In this document: in pieces, positions 1 to 4,701 of the stretch
How positions within the stretch are numbered: position 1 is the stretch's first letter
Layout of the letters: each line of letters begins with the position of its first letter
Assembly: GCA_964624555.1 (NCBI GenBank)
Contig: CAZUXB010000060.1
Coordinates: 1-7,076 of the forward strand
Source: SXRF01 sp964624555
GTDB lineage: Bacteria > Pseudomonadota > Alphaproteobacteria > Rickettsiales > SXRF01
Reading direction: 5' to 3'
DNA: 7,076 bases
Translations under genes and position numbers: made by a program
The notes under the pieces: model-generated
Database searches by the model: none
What the model was told of the DNA's origin: nothing
Seen by the model: the letters and a program-made list of their open reading frames with translations, nothing else

Positions 1-72
1 CCTCACCCCGGCCCTCTCCCAAGGGGAGAGGGAGTTTAAAGAGCTCTCTCCCAGAGGAAAAGGGAGAAGAAA
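1..72. repeat. Interspersed palindromic repeat, CCTCACCCC type, copy 1 (left-truncated)
   Basis: A perfect 9-bp hairpin, CCCTCTCCC (12–20) / GGGAGAGGG (24–32), follows CCTCACCCC and precedes AGTTTAAAGAG and a second CTCTCTCCCAGAGG block. The same order of elements recurs at 5311–5374 in the same orientation with only scattered differences. Here the repeat lies within the open frame of the SDR gene on the minus strand and supplies its C-terminal residues. Repeats of this consensus are common in proteobacterial genomes. The element continues beyond the left edge. Confidence 0.8.
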
Positions 73-898
73 TAAGTCCCTTAATCCCTTCGCGATAAGT
101 AGGATACAGCAATTTTACGCCCAGTTCCTCTTTGATGCGCTTGTTGCTCACGCGGCGGTTGGCGCTGTAAAACTCGCGGCCCATCGGTGAAATATTGGCC
201 TGGGTAAAAGGTATAAGCGGCGGCGACTCAGTTCCAAGCAGATTGCAGGCATATTCAACCACCTCATGCGCGGCGGCCGGTTCATTATCGCAAACATTAT
301 AGATGGCCAGTGGATTTGGTTTGGCGATGGAGGCCAGCACCACCTGCGCAATATCGTCGTTATGGATGCGCGAAAAAACCTGCCCTTCCTTTTCTATACG
401 CCGTGCCGTCTGGTCCATGATATCATCTATCACACTACGGCCCATGCCATATATCCCGGCAAGGCGGAAAACATGGCCACCACGCACCCGCCACTGCGCC
501 TCAGCGACCAAGCGCTTAAGCAATCTTTTATTATTACTTGGACGCAGTTCGCTGGTTTCACTTACCCACGCCCCGCTATGGTCACCATAGACCCCGGTGG
601 TGGAGAAATAGCCTAACCAGTGGTCAGTAGTCAGTGGCCAATGGCCAGTGAGAAGAGGAATAACTATATCACCATTTTCCTGTGGCGGTATGGAAGAAAG
701 GATGCAGTTATAATTTGTAAGAATTTCCGGTGTCACTTCCGAAAATAACATTGCTTCAATGCCCTGCTCCTTGAGCAAAGCGCATTTTTCCGGTGTGCGC
801 GAAGTACCAGCAACTTTAAAACCAGCCGCCAGCGCCGCACGCGCCACCGCCTGTGCCGAAAAGCCAAGTCCAAAAATGAATAAAGATGCGGGTTTCAT
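1..898 (-). CDS. NAD(P)-binding SDR/epimerase-family protein, YeeZ-like (C-terminus off the left edge)
   Basis: The frame from the ATG at 898 is open for 299 codons to the window edge. Seen: an N-terminal Rossmann nucleotide-binding loop (FGLGFSA, residues 9–15), then LSSIPPQENGD (68–77), STTGVYGDHSGAWV (99–112), RLAGIYG (145–151) and RIHNDDIA (178–185). This is the motif series of the YeeZ-like 'extended' SDR family (NAD-dependent epimerase/dehydratase). Its substrate is generally unknown, so no reaction is assigned. The ATG overlaps the vapC stop (ATGA), and no good Shine–Dalgarno lies before it (only GGA about 14 nt upstream), which suggests coupled translation. Two parts look repeat-derived. 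Residues about 84–94 (TGHWPLTTDHW) are encoded by a heptad tandem repeat. From about residue 277 the frame reads through an interspersed palindromic repeat (LPLPLGEGRGE), so the family domain probably ends near residue 275. Family assignment is solid; function is not. Confidence 0.85.
   Translation of the reverse strand, partial: MKPASLFIFGLGFSAQAVARAALAAGFKVAGTSRTPEKCALLKEQGIEAMLFSEVTPEILTNYNCILSSIPPQENGDIVIPLLTGHWPLTTDHWLGYFSTTGVYGDHSGAWVSETSELRPSNNKRLLKRLVAEAQWRVRGGHVFRLAGIYGMGRSVIDDIMDQTARRIEKEGQVFSRIHNDDIAQVVLASIAKPNPLAIYNVCDNEPAAAHEVVEYACNLLGTESPPLIPFTQANISPMGREFYSANRRVSNKRIKEELGVKLLYPTYREGIKGLISSPFSSGRELFKLPLPLGEGRGE
618..650. repeat. Heptanucleotide tandem repeat inside the SDR gene
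   Basis: Five consecutive units can be read: CAGTGGT, CAGTAGT, CAGTGGC, CAATGGC and a partial CAGTG, giving 4.7 copies of a CAGTGGY heptamer. On the minus strand the 33 bp encode 11 codons without a stop and contribute TGHWPLTTDHW. They lie just before the conserved LGY-STTGVYG block, so they replace or extend a helix and loop region of the Rossmann fold. Seven-base tandem repeats of similar composition are known as dispersed repeats in other bacteria, for example the cyanobacterial STRR heptamers. A relationship to those is not claimed. Confidence 0.8.
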
Positions 899-1308
899 GC
901 AATGTTTAGTTCCAATTTTACTTTGGCTTTCAAGGCAGCATCTGCAAGCTGTTTATCCAGAGTCGCAAGTGCACAGTTTCGCCTTTTGGCCAGCTCTAAA
1001 TACGCGGCATCGTAAAAGCTCAAATCATATTTTTCAGCAAGCAAAGCAATTTCAAAAATCGAAGCAACGTCATCAACCACCAAAGGAAAATCCAGCAATA
1101 ATTTTAAATGATTTTCGTATTCAGATTTTTCTATTCTTTTACGACGCAAAGACTTAAGTAACACTTGCGGCACTTCGTAATAAAATAATGTAGGGACAAC
1201 TGCCGTATACGCCGAACTCTCAATCAGTTCGTAAAGCTTCCTCGCTGCATCACCCACTTCATCCTGCATGACGGAAGCAACAAAGGCGCTTGCATCAATA
1301 ACGATCAT
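895..1308 (-). CDS. vapC: PIN-domain toxin, VapC family
   Basis: This 137-residue protein is the usual size for VapC. The PIN-fold acidic residues are all in place: D5 in the opening VIDASAF, E45 in YYEVPQVL, D100 in LSFYDAAYLELA and D118 in ATLDKQL. In the family these bind Mg2+/Mn2+ and cut RNA, often tRNA or rRNA; the target here cannot be read from sequence. The start overlaps the antitoxin stop by 4 bp (ATGA), and a plausible SD (AAGGG) lies about 6 nt upstream within the antitoxin gene. The stop overlaps the start of the SDR gene by another ATGA. It appears intact and is expected to be neutralised by the upstream antitoxin. Assignment is firm; the RNA target is unknown. Confidence 0.93.
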   Translation of the reverse strand: MIVIDASAFVASVMQDEVGDAARKLYELIESSAYTAVVPTLFYYEVPQVLLKSLRRKRIEKSEYENHLKLLLDFPLVVDDVASIFEIALLAEKYDLSFYDAAYLELAKRRNCALATLDKQLADAALKAKVKLELNIA

Positions 1309-1541
1309 TTACGCCCTTCATTCTTCCATTCCAAAATTTCTTCTAAAGTTCCTATGGGATGATTCTTGGTCATGGCCCGCATTTTATCCATCAACTCTTT
1401 GGCTTTATTGCGCCCATTACTTGCTCCCACAAGCCGCGCTACCACCTCACCACGGTTGGTTATAAGCACTTCCTCGCCGCTTTGGGCAAAAGCCACCAGC
1501 TTGGAAAGATTGGTCTTGGCTTCGTGCATTCCTACTTGCAT
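1305..1541 (-). CDS. vapB: Type II antitoxin, Phd/YefM family (VapB partner)
   Basis: The 78-residue protein opens with VGMHEAKTNLSKLVAFAQSG and continues EEVLITNRGEVVARLV. This is the classic Phd/YefM DNA-binding dimer module (residues about 3–40). The charged C-terminal half (41–78, ending LEEILEWKNEGRK) is the expected toxin-binding segment that wraps the PIN toxin. ATG at 1541 is preceded by AAGGA about 8 nt upstream, which supports this start over the internal Met5. It is the first gene of the vapB–vapC–SDR operon and probably represses it by binding the tandem 12-mers just upstream. Pairing of Phd-type antitoxins with PIN toxins is well established. Confidence 0.92.
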   Translation of the reverse strand: MQVGMHEAKTNLSKLVAFAQSGEEVLITNRGEVVARLVGASNGRNKAKELMDKMRAMTKNHPIGTLEEILEWKNEGRK

Positions 1542-1552
1542 AAACAGGTTCC

Positions 1553-1576
1553 TTATCTAGCTAATTATCTAGCTAA
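1553..1576. promoter_or_regulatory. Tandem 12-bp repeat, probable VapB operator
   Basis: Two perfect abutting copies of TTATCTAGCTAA (1553–1564 and 1565–1576) lie 12 nt upstream of the antitoxin ATG. Each copy is itself an imperfect palindrome (TTAnCTAGnTAA). They begin at the last base of the putative -10 box and cover the expected transcription start, where a Phd/VapBC complex would block transcription. Repeat identity is seen directly; the operator role is inferred from the position and from how Phd/VapB systems autoregulate. Confidence 0.6.
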
Positions 1577-1604
1577 GTGTAGCATTAATATGTTGTCTAT
1601 TCAA
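1576..1604 (-). promoter_or_regulatory. Probable sigma70 promoter of the vapBC–SDR operon
   Basis: Reading the minus strand: -35 TTGAAT (1604–1599), a spacer of exactly 17 nt, then -10 TACACT (1581–1576). Each box matches 4 of 6 consensus bases. The predicted start falls in the tandem 12-mers, giving a short leader with AAGGA before the vapB ATG. No other promoter is obvious for the three overlapping genes. Confidence 0.5.
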
Positions 1605-1703
1605 TATATAATTTACCATCTTGAAGACAATTAATTGCTTTTTAAAAGTTATTATATTAGGATGGAAAGACAATTTTGTCATAGTCAGAAATTATAACTA
1701 AAA

Positions 1704-2624
1704 ATGCAGGCCCCCTCAACTATAGGTTGCAATACCTGTCATACCGCACTTGTTGCGGTATCCGGTGACAAAACCACTGCCATAAATTGTAGCTCCAGAC
1801 CCCGCAATAAATGCGGGGTGACAGGTGGGTTTACACTGATTGAATTAAGTATAGTTCTGGTTATAATCGGTTTGTTGGTAGGCGGTGTGCTGGTTGGCAA
1901 AGATTTGATAAAATCAGCAGAGATACGTGCCCAGATAAAACAAATTGATGAATTTAAAACTGCGACCAATGCTTTTAAAACGAAATATGGTTATCTACCC
2001 GGAGATATGCCACCATCTGAAACAGCACAGTTAGGATTTTTTACCTTTACCGGACCGTATGCTGGAAAAATATGCAATGTCAATGCTTTCGTAGCCCTTG
2101 CTTTTGGTAATAATGATGGCTCTATTTCACCGAATGAAAGTATAGTTTTTTTCCAACATCTTTCTCAGGCAAAATTAGTAGCAGGAGAATATGGTGGTAG
2201 CCCTACAGCTGCAAATTACCTAGCAACAAGTACGACCGCCTGCCCGGGAAGTTGCCAAGGTGGGAATCCAGTGAATGCCTGTACACAAACAAATGGATGT
2301 TATAAATTGTTATATCCTCAAATAAAATTAGCTCCATATCTCCTTGATGCCCGATTGATGGTACAAGCTAGCATTTATTATCCAGGAATATCAACACCTT
2401 ATTTTGCAAACACATCTCTTCCTAACTTTTTTCAAATTCATGGCACTGCAAATCAGGAATATAGCATAGACAATAAAATTGATGATGGCCTCCCTTTAAC
2501 AGGAACTGTAAGAGAATATTGGGGAATGTTCGGAGGAAACTGTAATGTTGGGAATCTCTACGATCTATCTCCGGCAACAACCGACACATTGCAATTTTAT
2601 TGCACGCTTAGTGTGTTATGGTAA
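1704..2624 (+). CDS. Prepilin-like protein with class III-type N-terminal methylation motif
   Basis: The 306-residue ORF contains a prepilin peptidase site, TGG/FTLIELSIVLVIIG, with cleavage after G42, mature Phe43 and the conserved Glu47 (E5 of the mature protein). A hydrophobic helix spans about 45–64. Then come QIDEFKTATNAFKTKYGYLPGDMP (GYLPGD at 96–101), GNNDG (135–139), an F-HLS-A-L segment (150–158) and IDNKIDDGLPLTGTV (255–269), as in alphaproteobacterial type II/IV pseudopilin-like proteins. The mature part carries seven cysteines (C124, C180, C184, C193, C199, C280, C300). It would be an inner-membrane-anchored subunit of a pilus or type II secretion pseudopilus; no assembly genes are nearby. 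The 42-residue leader is abnormally long because residues 12–40 come from an 87-bp palindromic element. No SD precedes the ATG at 1704, and a GTG at 1818 (leader MTGG) is an alternative start. It converges on phaC with a 7-bp gap. Confidence 0.85.
   Translation: MQAPSTIGCNTCHTALVAVSGDKTTAINCSSRPRNKCGVTGGFTLIELSIVLVIIGLLVGGVLVGKDLIKSAEIRAQIKQIDEFKTATNAFKTKYGYLPGDMPPSETAQLGFFTFTGPYAGKICNVNAFVALAFGNNDGSISPNESIVFFQHLSQAKLVAGEYGGSPTAANYLATSTTACPGSCQGGNPVNACTQTNGCYKLLYPQIKLAPYLLDARLMVQASIYYPGISTPYFANTSLPNFFQIHGTANQEYSIDNKIDDGLPLTGTVREYWGMFGGNCNVGNLYDLSPATTDTLQFYCTLSVLW
1737..1823. repeat. TGTCA…TGACA palindromic element inserted in the pilin leader
   Basis: The element is bounded by TGTCA (1737–1741) and TGACA (1819–1823). 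It holds two perfect hairpins: ATACCGCA/TGCGGTAT (1741–1748 and 1754–1761, 5-nt loop) and CCCCGCA/TGCGGGG (1800–1806 and 1812–1818, 5-nt loop). This layout matches the 'GTCAT-CCCGC…GCGGGG-TGACA' type of interspersed repeat familiar from alphaproteobacteria. Its length of 87 bp is divisible by three and begins exactly at a codon boundary. Removing it leaves an uninterrupted frame with a 13-residue leader ending GG/F. The inverted structure is seen; the insertion history is inferred. Confidence 0.7.
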
Positions 2625-2631
2625 TCAACAA

Positions 2632-3696
2632 TCAAGTATTTTCACTAAGCCAGTTCACGTATGGCTGCCATAATTCACGCTTGGCATGGCTGCCGACTAT
2701 CATACCCACATGCCCGGAACCGGGGTGTATGAGTTGCGCTTTTTTGCAGATATTAGCCAGCGGCAGGGCGCAATCATAAGGCACCACATGATCATTTTTG
2801 GGAATGGCGATAAAGGTCGGCAGGTTTGCCGGTGGTGGAGTAATTTTTTTCCCAGCAACTTCCCAGCTCCTTGTAATAAGATCGTTTTCCTGCGCCCAGC
2901 CAACAAGGCAATCCCTGGCCACACCCGATGTCATCGGCACGCCGTCATTGACCCAGTGTTCCAGCGCCACAAAATCCCTGGCGCTGCGGCTGTTCGGGTC
3001 GAGCCCGTTATAACGCCGGAATTTATGCTCAAACACAAACGGGTCGGTTAAGTAAAACATCGACTGGATAATTTCCGCCGGCATAATTTTTTTTTCGGCA
3101 ATATATTTAGCCATTTCCTTCTGCCATTTTTTTTCGAGAACAAAAGGGGCGAACGCAGGACAGTGAAAATCCCACGGCGTAGCCAGCAGCGCCAGCGAGG
3201 AAATATTTCTGCGCTTCAGTTTAACTGCCGCCAGCGCCAGCACCCCGCCCATGCAATAGCCTACTAGGTCTACCGGCTGCGCCGATATTTTGCTGATGAA
3301 GTCAATGGCTGGCAAAAGGATTTCGGTAACGTAATCGCTACAGTTATATTCAGTTTCAGTCTTGCCCGGCTTACCCCAGTCAAGCACCAGCGGGTATAGC
3401 CCCTGCGCCGCCATATAACGCAGCATGCTGCGCTCAGACTCAAGGTCCAGTATATAATAACGGTTTATCAGCGAAGGAATGAACAACACCACATTGCTCG
3501 GATTTTTTACATTCTGCCCGTAATCAAGCAGGCGGGCGTTGCCTTTGTGCCAGATGGCGGGCGGCTCAGTAACATTACGGGAATAGGGCGTCTCATAATA
3601 GCGGAGTACGCCCGAGAGCATCTCATTTATCCGGCTTTTTGCTTCCTCGTGGAGAGCTTTTTCCCACAGTTGGCTTTGCAGCCTTTCCGGCGGCAT
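2632..3696 (-). CDS. phaC: Poly(3-hydroxyalkanoate) synthase, class III-like PhaC
   Basis: This alpha/beta-hydrolase polymerises (R)-3-hydroxyacyl-CoA into polyester on PHB granules. The frame is open from an ATG at 3822 (396 aa), but I choose the ATG at 3696 (354 aa). That length fits class III PhaC (about 355 aa), reduces overlap with the upstream gene, and puts the catalytic residues at C148 (lipase-like box GYCMGG), D302 (KNDHVVP) and H329 (GSGHVGM). The Allochromatium vinosum class III enzyme has C149, D302 and H331. Other family marks are IWHKGNARLLDYG near the N-terminus, LFIPSLINRYYILDL, LVLDWG, LLATPWDFH and a C-terminal WLSEN. The start lies inside the 3' end of the small upstream gene (74-nt overlap) without a clear SD, so translation is probably coupled. 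Class III enzymes need a PhaE-type partner, and the overlapping upstream protein is the obvious candidate. No terminator is visible before the convergent pilin gene. Confidence 0.92.
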   Translation of the reverse strand: MPPERLQSQLWEKALHEEAKSRINEMLSGVLRYYETPYSRNVTEPPAIWHKGNARLLDYGQNVKNPSNVVLFIPSLINRYYILDLESERSMLRYMAAQGLYPLVLDWGKPGKTETEYNCSDYVTEILLPAIDFISKISAQPVDLVGYCMGGVLALAAVKLKRRNISSLALLATPWDFHCPAFAPFVLEKKWQKEMAKYIAEKKIMPAEIIQSMFYLTDPFVFEHKFRRYNGLDPNSRSARDFVALEHWVNDGVPMTSGVARDCLVGWAQENDLITRSWEVAGKKITPPPANLPTFIAIPKNDHVVPYDCALPLANICKKAQLIHPGSGHVGMIVGSHAKRELWQPYVNWLSENT

Positions 3697-3955
3697 TTTG
3701 CTGAGCTTCAAGGGCAGCAAGCCGCTTTTCGCACATTGCCACCCTAAAGGCGAGCTCAGTAAGCAGCCCATGCTCAGGAGCAGATGTATCGGAAGCGTTG
3801 GCAGCGGTGTTTGCTTTTGCATTAGGGGCCTGCATGTTCTGGAATAGTTCTAGCATAGCGTGGATAAATTGTTTGTCACCCATCACCGAGGTCATTTGTT
3901 TCTGCCACAGATCCATGAATTCTTTTGCAATGTCCTGATATGGGTTTTGGGTCAT
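3623..3955 (-). CDS. Small putative PhaE/PhaR-type PHA synthase subunit
   Basis: This 110-residue acidic/amphipathic protein begins MTQNPYQDIAKEFMDLWQKQ and has a second helix at about 28–42 (KQFIHAMLELFQNMQ). A linker rich in Ala, Asn, Ser and Thr (43–61) is followed by a heptad-like coiled-coil segment, LLTELAFRVAMCEKRLAALEAQ (64–85), and a basic Lys/Pro/Gly tail. The F-x-x-LW opening and the C-terminal LExR-LAALE-type coil resemble the conserved parts of PhaE and Bacillus-type PhaR subunits. It is much shorter than A. vinosum PhaE (over 350 aa) or Bacillus PhaR (about 200 aa). Its position directly before and overlapping a class III-like phaC is the main argument for a synthase-partner or granule-binding role. 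The ATG overlaps the higA stop (ATGA) and has no SD, so it probably depends on reinitiation after higA. Family membership is inferred, not certain; it could be an unrelated phasin-like protein. Confidence 0.65.
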   Translation of the reverse strand: MTQNPYQDIAKEFMDLWQKQMTSVMGDKQFIHAMLELFQNMQAPNAKANTAANASDTSAPEHGLLTELAFRVAMCEKRLAALEAQQNAAGKAAKPTVGKSSPRGSKKPDK

Positions 3956-4245
3956 ACGGGTTGTGTCAAATTACCGGAAAATGTGATCTTAAGCTGCGTT
4001 CCTGTAGCCTTCGCAAAACGTTTCAGTGTTGCCGCCGAAGGCAAGGATTTACCACTTTCCATGCGCGCTATGACCGACTGGGTTGTTTTCATTTTTTTTG
4101 CCAGTTCTTTTTGAGTTAAACCTGCATTAGTCCTTGTTTTAATAAAGGCCTCTGCCAATTCAAACTCTACTGCAAGATCTTCATATTCTTTTTTATACTC
4201 GGGATCCTTAAGCCATTCTTTATGCAAATCGCTGACTTTTTTCAT
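3952..4245 (-). CDS. higA: XRE-family antitoxin, HigA-like
   Basis: The 97-residue protein has an amphipathic N-terminal part (1–36, KEWLKDPEYKKEYEDL, the form typical of antitoxins paired with Gp49-like toxins). A helix-turn-helix of the XRE/Cro-C1 type follows at about 34–82 (TNAGLTQKELAKKM, TTQSVIARMESGKSLPS, ATLKRFAKATG). It should bind the upstream toxin and repress the operon. The start overlaps the toxin stop by ATGA and has a good SD (AAAGGA, about 8 nt upstream). The stop overlaps the start of the PHA-subunit gene by ATGA. Base composition is clearly AT-richer than phaC, which fits later acquisition. Confidence 0.92.
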   Translation of the reverse strand: MKKVSDLHKEWLKDPEYKKEYEDLAVEFELAEAFIKTRTNAGLTQKELAKKMKTTQSVIARMESGKSLPSAATLKRFAKATGTQLKITFSGNLTQPV

Positions 4246-4568
4246 TTCAAAATTCCTTTCGCTCTTTGTAACGCCAGTGCAATTTCTTGCTGCGGTGTTT
4301 TTTGTGTCTTTTTTATAAAAAACCTTACCACTACAACTTTTTTACCAGTGACCGTAACATATAATCCTCTTGCAATTCCATCCCTGCCAATCATTCTTAT
4401 TTCCCATAAAGAATCTTGAATATGCTTTACATGTGGATTTCCAACTTTCTCTAAGCCAAAATTTTCTATCAAATAGGAAATTCTGGTAAATTTAGCCCGC
4501 ATATCTTTGGGAAGCTGGTTTAACTCTTCTTCTACCGCTTGATTTAAGATTAATACTGACCAATTCAT
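4242..4568 (-). CDS. higB: RelE/HigB-type toxin, phage Gp49-like family
   Basis: The 108-residue protein (from Met at 4568) carries the Gp49-like/HigB signature: a helical N-terminus (VEEELNQLPKDMRAKF), the strand block HIQDSLWEIRMIGRDGIARGLYV, then KVVVVRFFIKKTQKTPQQEIALALQRA. Family members are ribosome-dependent mRNA interferases. Toxin-first order with an XRE antitoxin second is normal for higBA. The frame continues 10 codons upstream to 4598, but that segment overlaps the predicted -10 box. An AGG at 4577–4579 is spaced 8 nt from the ATG at 4568, so 4568 is preferred. It is the first gene of the higB–higA–subunit–phaC operon and appears intact. Confidence 0.9.
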   Translation of the reverse strand: MNWSVLILNQAVEEELNQLPKDMRAKFTRISYLIENFGLEKVGNPHVKHIQDSLWEIRMIGRDGIARGLYVTVTGKKVVVVRFFIKKTQKTPQQEIALALQRAKGILK

Positions 4569-4586
4569 AAATAGAACCTGTAAATC

Positions 4587-4615
4587 ATAATATAGCAAAA
4601 ATACGATATTTGCAA
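4587..4615 (-). promoter_or_regulatory. Probable promoter of the higBA–phaC operon
   Basis: On the minus strand: -35 TTGCAA (4615–4610), a 17-nt spacer, then -10 TATTAT (4592–4587; 5 of 6 consensus). Transcription would start about 12 nt before the higB ATG at 4568, leaving a very short leader that still contains AGG. It faces away from the phaR promoter, and the two -35 boxes are only 16 bp apart. Confidence 0.5.
4595..4613. promoter_or_regulatory. 19-bp imperfect inverted repeat between -10 and -35, candidate operator
   Basis: GCAAAAATACGATATTTGC is symmetric at 7 of 9 base pairs around position 4604, with perfect GCAAA/TTTGC outer arms. It sits between the -10 box and the end of the -35 box of the higBA promoter, the expected place for a HigA operator. 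PhaR of other alphaproteobacteria binds TGC/GCA-containing sites in pha promoters, so a PhaR site is an alternative reading. The symmetry is seen; the binder is inferred. Confidence 0.45.
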
Positions 4616-4631
4616 GTTAAACTATACTCGC

Positions 4632-4660
4632 TTGTAATTAACGGTTTTTTACTCTATATT
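4632..4660 (+). promoter_or_regulatory. Probable promoter of phaR
   Basis: -35 TTGTAA (4632–4637), a spacer of exactly 17 nt, and -10 TATATT (4655–4660) precede the phaR ATG by about 40 nt. The arrangement is divergent from the higBA promoter inside the 133-bp intergenic region, so one bound repressor could affect both. Confidence 0.5.
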
Positions 4661-4701
4661 CAGTTATTCTAATGCTTTAAAGTTAATTGGAAAGCCTATT
4701 T

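Noticed and set aside
266..616. Plus-strand open frames across 148–1157
   Set aside because: They lie antisense to the SDR gene and vapC, have no family features, and the minus-strand frames carry clear motifs.
618..650. Heptad repeat as a CRISPR or a VNTR between genes
   Set aside because: Units are 7 bp without spacers and lie inside a coding frame that continues with conserved family motifs on both sides.
1553..1576. Two identical 12-mers as a CRISPR remnant
   Set aside because: The copies abut with no spacer and sit at a promoter; an operator explains them better.
1621..1658. Promoter for the pilin gene in the AT-rich stretch
   Set aside because: TATATT-like hexamers are present, but no -35 box occurs at 16–18 nt, so no specific promoter could be supported.
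1662..1697. Short ORF (ATG at 1662, 11 codons) upstream of the pilin gene as a leader peptide
   Set aside because: The only SD-like bases (AGG) are two bases from the ATG, which is too close. The peptide has no recognisable feature, and nothing else supports translation.
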